A DNA stretch of 64,000 nucleotides, taken from NCBI RefSeq assembly GCF_000374305.1, contig NZ_KB894094.1, positions 714,727-778,726 of the forward strand. Reading direction: 5' to 3'. A program made the translations under genes and the position numbers. The stretch is from Actinomadura flavalba DSM 45200. Its GTDB lineage: Bacteria > Actinomycetota > Actinomycetes > Streptosporangiales > Streptosporangiaceae. Position 1 is the first letter of the stretch. Every line of letters starts with the position of its first letter. The notes under the pieces were generated by a model. It was given only the letters and a program-made list of their open reading frames with translations. It was not told where the DNA came from and searched no databases. Shown piece after piece: positions 8,495-19,021 of this stretch.

Positions 8495-9397
8495 TCAGGA
8501 GGTGAGGTGCTGGATGAGCGGGCCCATCTGCTCACCGACGTTCTTGAACACCGTCAGCGGCTCGCCGGCGTTGATCGCCGCCCAGTTGTCGCGCACGGAC
8601 TCGACCGACAGCGTCTCCTTGCTGCCCCAGCCCGGCCCCTCCGCCACGAAGATCTTCGCGACGCGGCCGCCGCCGACGGTGTAGACCTCGCCGGAGTCGG
8701 GGTTCTCCTCGTGCGCCAGGTAGGCGACGAGCGGGGTGACCTGCTCGACGCCGAGCTTGTCCGCGAAGTCGGCGGGCAGCAGGTCCTCGGTCATGCGCGT
8801 CCAGGCGACGGGCGCGATGGCGTTGGCCTTGATGTTGTACTTGGCGCCCTCGTGCGCGAGCGTCTTGGTGAACCCGACCAGGCCCATCTTGACGGTCGCG
8901 TAGTTGGCCTGGCCGAAGTTGCCGAACAGGCCCGCCGGGGACGAGGTGTTGACGATGCGGCCGTAGCCCTGCTCGCGCAGGTGCGGCCAGGCGGCGCTGG
9001 AGACCAGGAACGAGCCGCGCAGGTGCACCGCGACGACCGAGTCGAACTCCTCGGCCGTCATGTTCTTGAACGACTTGTCGCGCAGGATGCCCGCGTTGTT
9101 GACGACGATGTCGACCTTGCCGAACGCGTCGATCGCCGTCCGGACGATGCCCGCCGCGCCGTCGGCGTCCGCGACGTTGCCCGGGTCGGCGACGGCCTCG
9201 CCGCCGTTCTTGCGGATCTCCTCCACGACCTCCTGGGCCGGTCCGGCCGAGGCCCCGGCGCCGGCGCGGTCGCCGCCGAGGTCGTTGACGACGACCTTGG
9301 CGCCGCGCGCGGCCAGCTCCAGCGCGTGCCGGCGGCCCAGCCCGTGCCCGGCCCCGGTCACGATCGCGACCCGGCCGTCGTAGCGCAGTTCCGACAT
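8495..9397 (-). CDS. SDR family oxidoreductase (3-hydroxyacyl-CoA dehydrogenase type)
   Basis: 300 residues. Classical short-chain dehydrogenase: TGAGHGLG cofactor loop near 14-21, NNAGI near 97-101, catalytic Ser in NTSSPAG and YATVK as the Tyr-Lys pair. The long C-terminal part and the DLGGDRAGAG segment resemble the dehydrogenase part of peroxisomal multifunctional enzyme 2, suggesting 3-hydroxyacyl-CoA as substrate (inference). The ATG follows GAGGAGACAGGG. A perfect palindrome lies 38 bp upstream. It is the first gene of an operon with the enoyl-CoA hydratase. Confidence 0.93.
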   Translation of the reverse strand: MSELRYDGRVAIVTGAGHGLGRRHALELAARGAKVVVNDLGGDRAGAGASAGPAQEVVEEIRKNGGEAVADPGNVADADGAAGIVRTAIDAFGKVDIVVNNAGILRDKSFKNMTAEEFDSVVAVHLRGSFLVSSAAWPHLREQGYGRIVNTSSPAGLFGNFGQANYATVKMGLVGFTKTLAHEGAKYNIKANAIAPVAWTRMTEDLLPADFADKLGVEQVTPLVAYLAHEENPDSGEVYTVGGGRVAKIFVAEGPGWGSKETLSVESVRDNWAAINAGEPLTVFKNVGEQMGPLIQHLTS

Positions 9398-9434
9398 CCC
9401 TGTCTCCTCACATCGCCCGCTGCGAACTCCCCTA

Positions 9435-9455
9435 GGTAACCACCAAGGGGTTACC
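9435..9455. promoter_or_regulatory. Candidate operator for the SDR/enoyl-CoA hydratase operon
   Basis: Perfect inverted repeat GGTAACC / GGTTACC with a 7-base spacer, 38-58 bp upstream of the SDR start and 114 bp before the divergent GST gene. Size and symmetry fit a dimeric repressor such as TetR; no such regulator gene is adjacent. Confidence 0.55.
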
Positions 9456-9568
9456 CAGTGGTACCACCCGACCGAATCTCGCTCGGCTTCGACCCCGGGA
9501 CGCCGGGGGGTTCCGGGGTCCCGCCCGGTCGCGTAACGATGGGGGGAGGCGACCGGAAGGGGATCGAG

Positions 9569-10450
9569 ATGGTCACGGACGAGATCAAGGGCGGGGCCTT
9601 CGTGCGCCAGCCCAACCGCTTCACCGACCCGCTGACCGCCGAGGCGGGCCGCTACCGGCTGCTGGTCTCGCTGGCCTGCCCGTGGGCGCACCGGACGCTG
9701 ATCGTGCGGCGGCTGCTCGGGCTGGAGGACGCGATCTCCGTGGGCGTCGTCGACCCGATCCGCGACGAGCGCGGCTGGCGGTTCCCGCAGGCCGACCCGG
9801 TCACCGGCGCGACGTACCTGTCCGAGCTGTACCTGGCGTCCGACCCGTCGTTCACCGGCCGCTACACGGTCCCCTGCGTGTGGGACACGCAGGACCGGCG
9901 GCTCACCACCAACGACTTCCCCAACATCACGCTGGAGTTCGAGACGACGCTGGCGCCGCTGCACGCCGAGGGCGCCCCCGACCTGTACCCGGCGGCGCTG
10001 CGGCCCGAGATCGACGAGATCAACGACCTCGTCTACCGGACGCTCAACAACGGCGTCTACCGCGCCGGGTTCGCCACCGAGCAGTACGTCTACGAGGAGG
10101 CCGCGCGCGGCGTCTTCGCCACGCTCGACGTGCTCGAAGAGCGGCTGGCCACCCGCCGCTACCTGCTCGGCGACGCCGTCACCGAGGCCGACGTGCGCCT
10201 CTACCCCACGCTCGCCCGGTTCGACGCGGCCTACCACGGCCACTTCAAGTGCAACCTGCGCCGCCTCGTCGACTACCCGAACCTGTGGGGCTACGCGCGC
10301 GACCTCTACGCGATCCCGGCGTTCGGTGAGACGACCGACTTCGACCACATCAAGCGGCACTACTACGGCACGCACCCGCACGTGAACCCGACCGGCATCG
10401 TCCCGATCGGGCCGCTCACCGACTGGACGGAGCCGCACGACCGGGCCTGA
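9569..10450 (+). CDS. Glutathione S-transferase family protein (glutathionyl-hydroquinone reductase-like)
   Basis: 293 residues. A thioredoxin-like N-terminal domain holds the SLACPWAHR motif (near 35-43), whose Cys is the nucleophile of xi-class GSTs that reduce S-conjugated hydroquinones. An all-helical C-terminal domain follows. Actinomycetes use mycothiol instead of glutathione, so the natural thiol is probably mycothiol (inference). The ATG was chosen because GGAAGGGG precedes it; earlier in-frame starts have no site. It is divergent from the SDR operon. Confidence 0.9.
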   Translation: MVTDEIKGGAFVRQPNRFTDPLTAEAGRYRLLVSLACPWAHRTLIVRRLLGLEDAISVGVVDPIRDERGWRFPQADPVTGATYLSELYLASDPSFTGRYTVPCVWDTQDRRLTTNDFPNITLEFETTLAPLHAEGAPDLYPAALRPEIDEINDLVYRTLNNGVYRAGFATEQYVYEEAARGVFATLDVLEERLATRRYLLGDAVTEADVRLYPTLARFDAAYHGHFKCNLRRLVDYPNLWGYARDLYAIPAFGETTDFDHIKRHYYGTHPHVNPTGIVPIGPLTDWTEPHDRA

Positions 10451-10514
10451 TCGCCGCAAATCCTCCCTAAGCTGGCGGTCCACCACGTCCGACCAGTTGG
10501 AAGGCCCTCCGGCG

Positions 10515-11180
10515 ATGCGCAGCTCGTTCTTCAACAACCTCGACGACCAGACGCCCGGTCACTTCGCGCTCCAGAACCCGCGCATGCTCCGCGTCCACCT
10601 CAACGGCGACGTCATCGCCCGCCAGGGGGCGATGGTGGCGTTCCAGGGCCAGATGGACTTCGAGTTCCAGGGGTCGGGCGGCGTCGGCAAGTTCCTCAAG
10701 AAGCTCGCCACCGGCGAGGGCGCGCCGCTCATGCGGGCCACCGGGCAGGGCCTGCTGTTCCTCGCCCACAACGCCGAGGAGCTGCACCTGTTCTACCTGG
10801 AGAACGAGTCGCTGACCGTCAACGGCGCCAACCTGCTCGCCTACGACTCGCACCTCCAGGCCGACATCCGCCGCGTCCAGGGCGCCGGGATGATGGCGGG
10901 CGGGCTGTTCAACACCACGCTCACCGGCACCGGCTGGGTGGCGCTGCACGTGCACGGCACGCCGGTCATGCTGGACGCGGGCCGCGCGCCCACGTTCGCC
11001 GACGCCCAGTCGGCGGTCGCGTGGAGCACCACGCTCCAGACCGGCATCAACCGGACGATCAAGGCGGCGGCGTTCATCGGCCGGGGCAGCGGCGAGGCCG
11101 TCCAGCTCTCGTTCCAGGGGCAAGGGTTCGTGCTCGTCCAGGCCAGCGAGGGCCCGACCGTCCCCGTCCACAGCCACTGA
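10515..11180 (+). CDS. AIM24 family protein
   Basis: 221 residues. Beta-rich TRAP-like fold of the AIM24/DUF124 family: repeated strands such as LNGDVIARQGAMVAF, VNGANLLAY and GFVLVQASEG. The family is widespread in actinomycetes; the mitochondrial relative helps organise inner-membrane complexes, but the bacterial role is unknown. GGAAGG lies 10 bases before the ATG; an in-frame TTG at 10497 is a less likely start. Probably monocistronic, ending at a 9-bp hairpin. Confidence 0.88.
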   Translation: MRSSFFNNLDDQTPGHFALQNPRMLRVHLNGDVIARQGAMVAFQGQMDFEFQGSGGVGKFLKKLATGEGAPLMRATGQGLLFLAHNAEELHLFYLENESLTVNGANLLAYDSHLQADIRRVQGAGMMAGGLFNTTLTGTGWVALHVHGTPVMLDAGRAPTFADAQSAVAWSTTLQTGINRTIKAAAFIGRGSGEAVQLSFQGQGFVLVQASEGPTVPVHSH

Positions 11181-11212
11181 GCGCGCAGCCGTTCAGCCCT
11201 ACCCCGGCGGAT

Positions 11213-11239
11213 CGGCCTCCAAACCCGTGGTGGAGGCCG
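11213..11239 (+). terminator. Terminator hairpin after the AIM24 gene
   Basis: CGGCCTCCA and TGGAGGCCG form a 9-bp stem with a 9-base loop 33 bp past the stop. The rest of the gap to 11379 should hold the kgd promoter; no convincing -35/-10 pair was found. Confidence 0.55.
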
Positions 11240-11379
11240 GTCCCGCCCCCGCGAACCGGCCGGAAACACCCCGCCGGGCCCCGTATCCTGCCGCGCTGGC
11301 ACAGACGAGGTGGGGATGCGAGTAGCCTTGACGTGTCTCAGAACTCACCTGCGAGCTGCGGAAGAGGGCGATCTCCGCC

Positions 11380-14300
11380 GTGTCGACAGAGTCGTCGCAA
11401 ACAAGTGCCGACCCCAAGACCCCTGACTTCGGTGCCAACGAATGGCTGGTCGACGAGCTGTACCAGAAGTACCTCGAAGACCCGAACTCGGTGGACGAAG
11501 CCTGGTGGAACTTCTTCGCGGACTACCGGCCGGACGCCCGGCCCGCCGCGACCACCAGCGCCTCCCCCGAGGCGGCCCCGGCCGGGAACGGCGAGGCGGG
11601 CACCCCCGCCGCACGCCGCGAACCCGGCTCCACGGCCGCACGTGACGAACCCGCCCCTCCCCCGGGCAAGGCCGCCCCCAAGGACTCCGGCTCCGGCGGC
11701 AAGGCCGCCGCCAAGCCGGCCCCCGCCAAGGCGAAGGGCGCCGAGAAGCCGGCGGGCAAGGCCGACAAGAGCAAGTCCGCCCCGCCGCCCGCCCCCGCAG
11801 GCGCCGAGGAGGTCCGGCTGCGCGGCGTCGCCGCCCGCACCGCGACCAACATGGAGGCCAGCCTCGCGGTCCCCACCGCGACGAGCGTTCGCGCCGTCCC
11901 CGCCAAGTTGCTGATCGACAACCGCATCGTCATCAACAACCACCTCAAGCGCGGGCGCGGCGGCAAGGTCTCCTTCACCCACCTCATCGGCTACGCCATC
12001 GTGCGCGCGCTCGCCGCGATGCCCGAGATGAACGCCGCCTACACCGAGGTCGACGGCAAGCCGGTGCTGGTCCGGCCCGAGCACGTCAACTTCGGCCTCG
12101 CCATCGACCTCCAAAAGCCCGACGGGCAGCGGCAGCTCGTCGTGCCGAGCATCAAGGGCGCCGACACCCTCGACTTCCGCCAGTTCTGGGCGGCCTACGA
12201 GGAGATCGTCCGCAAGGCGCGCGGCAACAAGCTCACCCTGGAGGACTACCAGGGCACCACGATCAGCCTCACCAACCCCGGCACCATCGGCACGGTCCAC
12301 TCCGTGCCGCGCCTCATGCCGGGGCAGGGCACGATCGTCGGCGTCGGCGCCATGGAGTACCCCGCCGAGTTCGCCGGGGCGTCCACCGACACGCTCGCGC
12401 GCATGGGCATCAGCAAGGTCATGACGCTGACGTCCACCTACGACCACCGCATCATCCAGGGCGCCCAGTCCGGCGACTTCCTGCGCCGCGTGCACCAGCT
12501 CCTGCTCGGTGAGGAGGGCTTCTACGACGAGATCTTCGAGGCCCTGCGCATCCCGTACGAGCCGGTCCGCTGGGTCAAGGACATCTCGGCCTCCCACGAG
12601 GACGACGTCGCCAAGGTCGCCCGCGTCCACGAGCTGATCCACGCCTACCGGGTCCGCGGCCACCTCATGGCCGACACCGACCCGCTGGAGTACCGCCAGC
12701 GCCGCCACCCCGACCTCGACATCCTCCAGCACGGCCTCACCCTGTGGGACCTGGAGCGCGAGTTCGCCACCGGCGGCTTCGGCGGCAAGGCGACGATGAA
12801 GCTCCGCGACATCCTCGGCGTGCTGCGCATGGCCTACTGCCGCACCGTCGGCATCGAGTACATGCACATGCAGGACCCCGAGGAGCGCGCCTGGATTCAG
12901 GAGCGCGTGGAGATCCCGCACGACAAGCCGTCCCGCGAGGAGCAGCTCCACGTCCTGCGGCGGCTGAACAGCGCCGAGGCGTTCGAGACCTTCCTCCAGA
13001 CCAAGTTCGTCGGGCAGAAGCGGTTCTCGCTGGAGGGCGGCGAATCGCTCATCCCGCTGCTCGACGCGGTCATCTCCTCGGCCGCCAAGGACGAGCTGGA
13101 CGAGGTCGTCGTCGGCATGGCCCACCGCGGCCGGCTGAACGTCCTCGCCAACATCGTCGGCAAGTCCTACGGGCAGATCTTCGGTGAGTTCGAGGGCAAC
13201 CTCGACCCGCGCAGCGCCCAGGGCTCCGGCGACGTCAAGTACCACCTGGGCGCCTCGGGCGACTTCGTCGCCGACGACGACTCCAAGATCCACATCGAGC
13301 TGGTCGCGAACCCGTCCCACCTGGAGACCGTCGACCCCGTCCTGGAGGGCGTCGTCCGCGCCAAGCAGGACATGCTCGACGCCGGTGAGGGCGGCTTCAC
13401 CGTCCTGCCGATCCTGGTGCACGGCGACGCGGCCTTCGCGGGCCAGGGCGTCGTCGCGGAGACGCTGAACCTGTCGCAGTTGCGCGGGTACCGCACCGGC
13501 GGCACCGTCCACGTCATCGTGAACAACCAGGTCGGGTTCACCACCGCGCCGGAGTACTCGCGCTCGTCGGTGTACTCCACCGACGTCGCCCGGATGATCC
13601 AGGCGCCGATCTTCCACGTGAACGGCGACGACCCCGAGATGTGCGCGCGCGTCGCGCAGCTCGCGTTCGAGTACCGGCGGACGTTCCACAAGGACGTCGT
13701 CATCGACATGGTCTGCTACCGGCGGCGCGGCCACAACGAGTCCGACAACCCCTCGTTCACGCAGCCCCTCATGTACGACCTGATCGACGCCAAGCGCTCG
13801 GTCCGCAAGCTGTACACCGAGGCGCTGATCGGGCGCGGCGACATCACGGTCGAGGAGGCCGAGGCGGCGCTGCGCGACTACCAGGAGCAGCTCGAACGCG
13901 CCTTCACCGAGACGCGCGAGGCGGTCAAGAAGCCGCTGGAGCCGGGGTCGGTCGTCAAGCCCGACGTCGAGGAGCGCATCCCGATCGACCACGCGTCGGC
14001 GGGCACGGCGATCTCCGCGGAGACCGTCAAGCGGCTCATCGACGCGCAGGTCAGCCTGCCCGAGGGGTTCAGCGTCCATCCGCGCCTCCAGCCGATCCTC
14101 CAGCGCCGCGTGCAGTCGATCTCCGACGACGCGATCGACTGGGCGACCGGCGAGCTGCTGGCGTTCGGCTCGCTGCTCATCGACGGGCGGCCCGTGCGGC
14201 TCGTCGGGCAGGACAGCCGCCGCGGCACGTTCGGGCAGCGGCACGCCGTCCTGGTCGACCGCAGGTCCGGCGCCGAGTACACGCCGCTCAAGCAGTTCGG

Positions 14301-15165
14301 GCAGGGCGTCTCGAAGTTCTACGTGCACGACTCGCTGCTCAGCGAGTACGCGGCGATGGGCTTCGAGTACGGCTACGCGATGACCCGTCCCGACGCGCTC
14401 GTCGCGTGGGAGGCGCAGTTCGGCGACTTCGTCAACGGCGCGCAGACCGTCATCGACGAGTACATCTCCTCCGGCGAGCAGAAGTGGGGCCAGCGGTCCC
14501 CCGTCGTGCTGCTGCTGCCGCACGGCTACGAGGGCCAGGGGCCCGACCACTCGTCGGCCCGCATCGAGCGGTTCCTCCAGCAGTGCGCGCAGGACAACAT
14601 GACGGTCGTCTACCCGACGACCCCGGCGAACTACTTCCACCTGCTGCGCTGGCAGGTGCTGTCGGGCCGGGGCAAGCCGCTCGTGGTGTTCACGCCCAAG
14701 TCGCTGCTGCGGCTCAAGGCGGCCACGTCCCCGGTCGAGGCGATCACGTCCGGCCGGTTCGAGCCGGTGATCGCCGAGAGCAACCCGAAGGTGGAGCCGT
14801 CCGGCGTCCGCAAGGTGGCGCTCACCACCGGCAAGATCTACTACGACGTCGCCCGGGAGCGTGACGAGCGCGGCGCGTTCGACACGGCGGTCGTGCGGGT
14901 CGAACGGCTGTACCCGCCGCCGGTGGACGAGCTGAAGGCCGAGCTGGCCAAGTACCCGGACGCCGAGGTCGTCTGGGTGCAGGACGAGCCCGCCAACATG
15001 GGCGCCTGGCCGTTCATGGCGCTGAAGCTGCCGCACCACATCGAGGGCCTGCGGATGTCCCGCGTCTCGCGCCGGGCGTCGTCGTCCCCGGCGGTGGGTT
15101 CGACGAAGGTCCACCAGGCCGAGCAGGACGCGCTGATCGAGCGTCTGTTCGGCGCGAAGAAGTAA
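11380..15165 (+). CDS. kgd: Multifunctional 2-oxoglutarate dehydrogenase E1/decarboxylase Kgd
   Basis: 1261 residues, GTG start after GAAGAGGG. The order matches mycobacterial Kgd and corynebacterial OdhA: a short E1-type helix (1-45), an Ala/Pro/Lys linker (about 50-145), an E2-like succinyltransferase domain without a lipoyl domain (about 150-395, active-site [11 protein letters not shown] near 355), then a full ThDP-dependent E1 domain (about 400-1261) with [13 protein letters not shown] near 579, GDAAFAGQG near 682 and NNQVGFTT near 715. It decarboxylates 2-oxoglutarate in the TCA cycle and joins the pyruvate dehydrogenase E2/E3 core. Followed by a strong terminator. Confidence 0.98.
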   Translation: MSTESSQTSADPKTPDFGANEWLVDELYQKYLEDPNSVDEAWWNFFADYRPDARPAATTSASPEAAPAGNGEAGTPAARREPGSTAARDEPAPPPGKAAPKDSGSGGKAAAKPAPAKAKGAEKPAGKADKSKSAPPPAPAGAEEVRLRGVAARTATNMEASLAVPTATSVRAVPAKLLIDNRIVINNHLKRGRGGKVSFTHLIGYAIVRALAAMPEMNAAYTEVDGKPVLVRPEHVNFGLAIDLQKPDGQRQLVVPSIKGADTLDFRQFWAAYEEIVRKARGNKLTLEDYQGTTISLTNPGTIGTVHSVPRLMPGQGTIVGVGAMEYPAEFAGASTDTLARMGISKVMTLTSTYDHRIIQGAQSGDFLRRVHQLLLGEEGFYDEIFEALRIPYEPVRWVKDISASHEDDVAKVARVHELIHAYRVRGHLMADTDPLEYRQRRHPDLDILQHGLTLWDLEREFATGGFGGKATMKLRDILGVLRMAYCRTVGIEYMHMQDPEERAWIQERVEIPHDKPSREEQLHVLRRLNSAEAFETFLQTKFVGQKRFSLEGGESLIPLLDAVISSAAKDELDEVVVGMAHRGRLNVLANIVGKSYGQIFGEFEGNLDPRSAQGSGDVKYHLGASGDFVADDDSKIHIELVANPSHLETVDPVLEGVVRAKQDMLDAGEGGFTVLPILVHGDAAFAGQGVVAETLNLSQLRGYRTGGTVHVIVNNQVGFTTAPEYSRSSVYSTDVARMIQAPIFHVNGDDPEMCARVAQLAFEYRRTFHKDVVIDMVCYRRRGHNESDNPSFTQPLMYDLIDAKRSVRKLYTEALIGRGDITVEEAEAALRDYQEQLERAFTETREAVKKPLEPGSVVKPDVEERIPIDHASAGTAISAETVKRLIDAQVSLPEGFSVHPRLQPILQRRVQSISDDAIDWATGELLAFGSLLIDGRPVRLVGQDSRRGTFGQRHAVLVDRRSGAEYTPLKQFGQGVSKFYVHDSLLSEYAAMGFEYGYAMTRPDALVAWEAQFGDFVNGAQTVIDEYISSGEQKWGQRSPVVLLLPHGYEGQGPDHSSARIERFLQQCAQDNMTVVYPTTPANYFHLLRWQVLSGRGKPLVVFTPKSLLRLKAATSPVEAITSGRFEPVIAESNPKVEPSGVRKVALTTGKIYYDVARERDERGAFDTAVVRVERLYPPPVDELKAELAKYPDAEVVWVQDEPANMGAWPFMALKLPHHIEGLRMSRVSRRASSSPAVGSTKVHQAEQDALIERLFGAKK

Positions 15166-15178
15166 CGACGGTCCCGAA

Positions 15179-15211
15179 GGGCTCCGGCGCGTTCCGTACG
15201 CGCCGGGGCCC
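15179..15211 (+). terminator. Terminator hairpin after kgd
   Basis: Two 14-base arms (GGGCTCCGGCGCGT and ACGCGCCGGGGCCC) pair with one G-T wobble around a 5-base loop, 14 bp past the kgd stop. Confidence 0.8.
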
Positions 15212-15237
15212 TTGTCGTCGCAAAGGAGCGAAACGCC

Positions 15238-15417
15238 ATGTACTTCACCGACCGGGGCATCGAGGAACTGGCCGACCGCCGCGGCTCCGAAGAGGTCACG
15301 CTCACCTGGCTCGCCGAGCGCCTGCGCGAGTTCGTCGACCTCAACCCCGAGTTCGAGACCCCCGTCGAACGCCTCGCCACCTGGCTCGCCCGCCTGGACG
15401 ACGAGGACGACGACTAG
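15238..15417 (+). CDS. Small acidic protein, DUF6104 family
   Basis: 59 residues, starting MYFTDRGIEEL and ending in an Asp/Glu run. This short protein is conserved downstream of kgd in many actinomycetes; its function is unknown. GGAGCG lies before the ATG with good spacing. The in-frame stop at 15415-15417 is followed directly by the ArsR-type coding region in another frame. Confidence 0.85.
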   Translation: MYFTDRGIEELADRRGSEEVTLTWLAERLREFVDLNPEFETPVERLATWLARLDDEDDD

Positions 15418-15511
15418 CCGGCGCCCCGCGCCGCCCGTAGCGGCGCAGTTCGGCGGCGCGCCCGGCCGCCCGTGGTCCGGGCCGCAGCCGGACGCGTCCG
15501 GGGCCGCTCCG

Positions 15512-15847
15512 CTCTACCCGGCGGCGGCGCTGTTCCACTCGCTGGCCGACCCCGTGCGGCTGTCGATCCTGCAACGCCTGGCGCGCGGCGAGGCGCGCGT
15601 GGTCGACCTGACCGGTGAGCTGGGGCTGGCGCAGTCCACGGTGTCCAAGCACCTCGGGTGCCTGCGCGGCTGCGGCCTCGTGGACTACCGCCCCGAGGGA
15701 CGCCAGTCGTTCTACTTCCTCGCCGCCCCCGCCCTGCTGGACCTGCTGCGCTCCGCCGAGCACCTTCTGACCGCCACGGACCGGGCCGTCGTCCTGTGCC
15801 CCACGTACGGCGCCGAGGGCGGCGGCCCGGTGGGGACGTGCTCGTGA
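15512..15847 (+). CDS. ArsR/SmtB family transcriptional regulator (start uncertain)
   Basis: The last 111 codons encode a winged helix-turn-helix: LFHSLADPVRLSIL, VVDLTGELGLAQSTVSKHL as recognition helix and a C-terminal SFYFLAAPALLDLL dimer helix. A late Cys (LCPTYG) and the end GTCS may help bind metal. Oddity: between the DUF6104 stop and the domain there is no in-frame ATG, GTG or TTG. In-frame options are TTG 15212, which reads through the other gene out of frame, and GTG 15554, which cuts the first helix. The coordinate given marks where homology begins. Its stop overlaps the next start (GTGA). Confidence 0.75.
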   Translation, partial: LYPAAALFHSLADPVRLSILQRLARGEARVVDLTGELGLAQSTVSKHLGCLRGCGLVDYRPEGRQSFYFLAAPALLDLLRSAEHLLTATDRAVVLCPTYGAEGGGPVGTCS

Positions 15848-16485
15848 AACCGGAGGTCGTCGTGGCCGTCGCCGCGCTGCTGATCTATCTCGTCTGGGCC
15901 GCGCTGGCGTTCGGGCTGCGCACGCTGGTGCAGTGGCGCCGCACCGGCGACACCGGCTGGCGCGGCGGCGGAATGACCGCCGGGAGCCTCCAGTGGTGGG
16001 CGCGGGTGGTGTTCACCGGCGCGCTGCTGCTCGGCGCCGCCGGTCCCGTCGCCGCGCTGGCCGGGCTGCCCGCCGTCGATTTCCTGAACCACGGCGCCGT
16101 GCGCGTTGCGGGCGTGGTGGCGGCCGTCGCCGGAGTGGTGGCGACATCGGCGGCGCAGGGCTCGATGGGGGCGTCCTGGCGGATCGGCGTCCGGGAGAGC
16201 GAGCGCACCGAGCTGGTGACCGGCGGCGCGTTCGCGCTGGCCCGGAACCCCATCTTCACCGCGATGATCGTGACCGCGGGCGGCCTGGCCCTCATGGTGC
16301 CCAACGTCGTCTCGCTGGCGGGCTTCGCGACGACCGTCGCGGCGATCCAGCTCCAGGTCCGCGCGGTCGAGGAGCCCTACCTGCGACGCGCCCACCCCGC
16401 CGCCTACCTCGACTACGCCGCCCGCGTCGGCCGCTTCCTCCCGGGCCTCGGCCGCCTCCCCCGGTCCCCGTCCGAACGGCGGTAG
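15844..16485 (+). CDS. Isoprenylcysteine carboxyl methyltransferase (ICMT) family membrane protein
   Basis: 213 residues, GTG start overlapping the ArsR stop; GTG 15838 is an alternative. Four to five TM segments and the family end signature: [13 protein letters not shown], then [27 protein letters not shown], which binds SAM at the membrane face. Bacterial members methylate unknown small or lipid substrates. Tight coupling with the ArsR regulator suggests a metal- or stress-responsive pair (inference). Confidence 0.85.
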   Translation: MKPEVVVAVAALLIYLVWAALAFGLRTLVQWRRTGDTGWRGGGMTAGSLQWWARVVFTGALLLGAAGPVAALAGLPAVDFLNHGAVRVAGVVAAVAGVVATSAAQGSMGASWRIGVRESERTELVTGGAFALARNPIFTAMIVTAGGLALMVPNVVSLAGFATTVAAIQLQVRAVEEPYLRRAHPAAYLDYAARVGRFLPGLGRLPRSPSERR

Positions 16486-16528
16486 GTCCGCCGGGAACAC
16501 GCCGGTAGGGGGCCGGGTTGCCACTGGT

Positions 16529-17539
16529 ATGACCGTTCCGTTCTCCGTGCTCGACCTGGCGCCCGTGGTGTCGGGATCGACGTCCGCGCAAGCCCTCCGC
16601 AACACGCTCGACCTCGCCCGGCACACCGAGGATCTCGGCTACCACCGGTACTGGCTGGCCGAGCACCACGCGATGCCGGGAATCGCCAGTTCCGCGACGG
16701 CCGTCCTCATCGGGCAGGTCGCGGCCGCGACCGGGCGGATGCGCGTCGGATCGGGCGGGATCATGCTGCCGAACCACGCGCCGATGGTCGTCGCCGAGCA
16801 GTTCGGAACGCTGGAGGGCCTGTACCCGGGCCGGATCGACCTCGGGCTCGGGCGCGCGCCCGGCACCGACCAGCCGACCGCGCGGGCGCTGCGGCGCAGC
16901 GCCGAGGCGATGTCGGTGGACGACTTCCCCGAGCAGGTCGCCGAGCTGCGCTCCTACTTCGACCCCGCGAGCAAGGTCACCCCGGCGGCGGGGAACGGGC
17001 CGCCGGTGTGGCTGCTCGGTTCGTCCGGGTACAGCGCGCGGCTGGCCGGGCTGCTCGGGCTGCCGTTCGCGTTCGCGCACCACTTCAGCGGGCAGCACAC
17101 GCTGCCCGCGCTCCGGCTCTACCGCGACTCGTTCCGGCCCTCGGAGGTGCTGGACGCCCCGTACGCGCTGATCGGCGTGTCCGTCACCGCCGCCGACGAC
17201 GACGCGACCGCCCGCGAGCTGGCCCGCCCGCAGGCCCTCCAGTTCCTCCGCCTGCGCCAGGGCCTGCCGGGGCCGCTGCCGACGCCGCGGGAGGTCGCCG
17301 ACCAGCCGCTCAGCCCGGTGGAACAGGACCTCGTCCGGTCCCGCCTGGACGACCAGATCATCGGCGGCCCCGACACCGTCCGCGCGAAGCTCGACGCGCT
17401 GCTGGAGCGGACCGCCGCCGACGAGGTGATGATCACCACCAGCGTCTTCGACCACGCCGACCGCCTGCGCTCCTACGCGCTCGTGAGCGAGATCTACGGA
17501 TTCGCCCCGCGCGCGGCGGCACGTGCGGAGATAGCGTGA
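16529..17539 (+). CDS. LLM class flavin-dependent oxidoreductase
   Basis: 336 residues. Luciferase-like TIM barrel: [11 protein letters not shown] start, [15 protein letters not shown], and [11 protein letters not shown] in the middle, typical of the MsnO8/YhbW-like group that uses FMNH2 or F420 on unknown substrates. It is followed after 52 bp by an aldehyde dehydrogenase on the same strand, so an oxidised product could be passed on (inference). Confidence 0.92.
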   Translation: MTVPFSVLDLAPVVSGSTSAQALRNTLDLARHTEDLGYHRYWLAEHHAMPGIASSATAVLIGQVAAATGRMRVGSGGIMLPNHAPMVVAEQFGTLEGLYPGRIDLGLGRAPGTDQPTARALRRSAEAMSVDDFPEQVAELRSYFDPASKVTPAAGNGPPVWLLGSSGYSARLAGLLGLPFAFAHHFSGQHTLPALRLYRDSFRPSEVLDAPYALIGVSVTAADDDATARELARPQALQFLRLRQGLPGPLPTPREVADQPLSPVEQDLVRSRLDDQIIGGPDTVRAKLDALLERTAADEVMITTSVFDHADRLRSYALVSEIYGFAPRAAARAEIA

Positions 17540-17591
17540 AAGCCGTAGCCGCCGAGCGAAGGGAGCAGGCGCCCCGGGCGCCGCAGACGAC

Positions 17592-19019
17592 ATGAACGTG
17601 ACACCTTTCTGGCTGGCCGGGCGCGCCGCGACCGGTGACGGGGAACTGGCCGTCTCACACCCCTTCGACGGCCGCGGCGTCGGCGTCGCGTCGGTGCCGA
17701 CGCCCGCGCAGGTCGAAGAGGCTCTCGCGGCGGCGCACGCCGTCCGCAAGGAGGCGGCGGCGCTGCCGCTGCACGTCCGCGCGGACGCGCTGCTGCACGT
17801 CTCGCGGCGGCTGGCCGAGCGGCACGACGAGGTCGCCCGCCTCATCACCGGCGAGAACGGCAAACCACTGCTTTGGGCGCGTACCGAGGTGAACCGGGCC
17901 ATCGCGACGTTCCGCTTCGCGGCGGAGGAGACGCGCCGCTGGTCCGGCTCGGTGCAGCGGCTCGACACCGAGGCCGCCGCGAACGGGCGGATGGCGTACG
18001 TGACGCGCGTGCCGCGCGGGCCGGTGCTCGGCATCTCGCCGTTCAACTTCCCGCTGAACCTCACCGCCCACAAGATCGCCCCGGCCATCGCGGTCGGCGC
18101 GCCGATCGTCGTCAAGCCCGCTCCGGCCACGCCGCTGTCGGCGCTGCTGCTCGGTGAACTGCTCGCCGAGACCGACCTGCCGCCCGGCATGTTCTCGGTG
18201 CTGCCGGTGCCCAACGACCGCGCGGGCGCCCTCGTGGACGACCCGCGCCTGCCGATCGTGTCGTTCACCGGCTCGGTGCCGGTCGGCTGGGCCATCAACG
18301 ACCAGGTGCCGCGCAAGCACGTCACGCTGGAGCTGGGCGGCAACGGGGCGGCGGTCGTCCTGCCCGACTCCGACCTCGACTGGGCGGCGGCGCGGATCGG
18401 CCTGTTCGCCAACTACCAGGCGGGACAGTCGTGCATCGCGGTGCAGCGCGTCTACGTGGACCGCTCCGTGCTGGACGCGTTCACCCCCAAGCTGGTCGAG
18501 GCCGTCAACGGGCTCGTCACCGGCGACCCGTGGGACGACAAGACGCAGGTCGGCCCGCTCGTCTCCCGCGACGCCGCCGAACGCGTCGAGTCCTGGGTGG
18601 ACGAGGCCGTCTCCGCCGGAGCCCGCGTGCTGGCCGGGGGCACGCGCGACGGCGCCGCCTACGCGCCGACGATCCTCACCGACGTCCCGCACGACGCCCG
18701 GGTGCTGCGCGAAGAGGTCTTCGGGCCGGTCCTCGTCCTGCAACCGGTGGACGGCGTGGACGACGCGTTCGCGCGCGTCAACGACTCCGCCTTCGGGCTC
18801 CAGGCGGGCATCTTCACCCGCGACCTCGACGTCGCGTTCCGCGCGCACCGCGAGCTGGAGGTCGGCGGCGTCGTCATCGGCGACGTCCCGTCCTACCGCG
18901 CCGACCAGATGCCGTACGGCGGCGTCAAGGACTCCGGCGTCGGCCGCGAGGGCCTGCGCTCGGCCATGGACGACTACACCGAGGAGAAGGTCATGGTGCT
19001 CACCGGCCTCACGCTCTGA
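17592..19019 (+). CDS. Aldehyde dehydrogenase family protein
   Basis: 475 residues. NAD(P)-dependent ALDH with SPFNFPLN, the Glu in LELGGNG (near 246), catalytic Cys in GQSCIA (residue 280) and the EEVFGPV motif. It oxidises an aldehyde to an acid; the substrate is not predictable from sequence. Likely co-transcribed with the LLM oxidoreductase. Its stop is only 2 bp from the stop of the convergent carboxyltransferase gene, with no room for a terminator. Confidence 0.94.
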   Translation: MNVTPFWLAGRAATGDGELAVSHPFDGRGVGVASVPTPAQVEEALAAAHAVRKEAAALPLHVRADALLHVSRRLAERHDEVARLITGENGKPLLWARTEVNRAIATFRFAAEETRRWSGSVQRLDTEAAANGRMAYVTRVPRGPVLGISPFNFPLNLTAHKIAPAIAVGAPIVVKPAPATPLSALLLGELLAETDLPPGMFSVLPVPNDRAGALVDDPRLPIVSFTGSVPVGWAINDQVPRKHVTLELGGNGAAVVLPDSDLDWAAARIGLFANYQAGQSCIAVQRVYVDRSVLDAFTPKLVEAVNGLVTGDPWDDKTQVGPLVSRDAAERVESWVDEAVSAGARVLAGGTRDGAAYAPTILTDVPHDARVLREEVFGPVLVLQPVDGVDDAFARVNDSAFGLQAGIFTRDLDVAFRAHRELEVGGVVIGDVPSYRADQMPYGGVKDSGVGREGLRSAMDDYTEEKVMVLTGLTL

Positions 19020-19021
19020 GG

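Noticed and set aside
11338..15114. 1258-codon open frame on the - strand opposite kgd
   Set aside because: Shadow frame of the high-GC kgd gene; the + strand frame matches the family over its full length.
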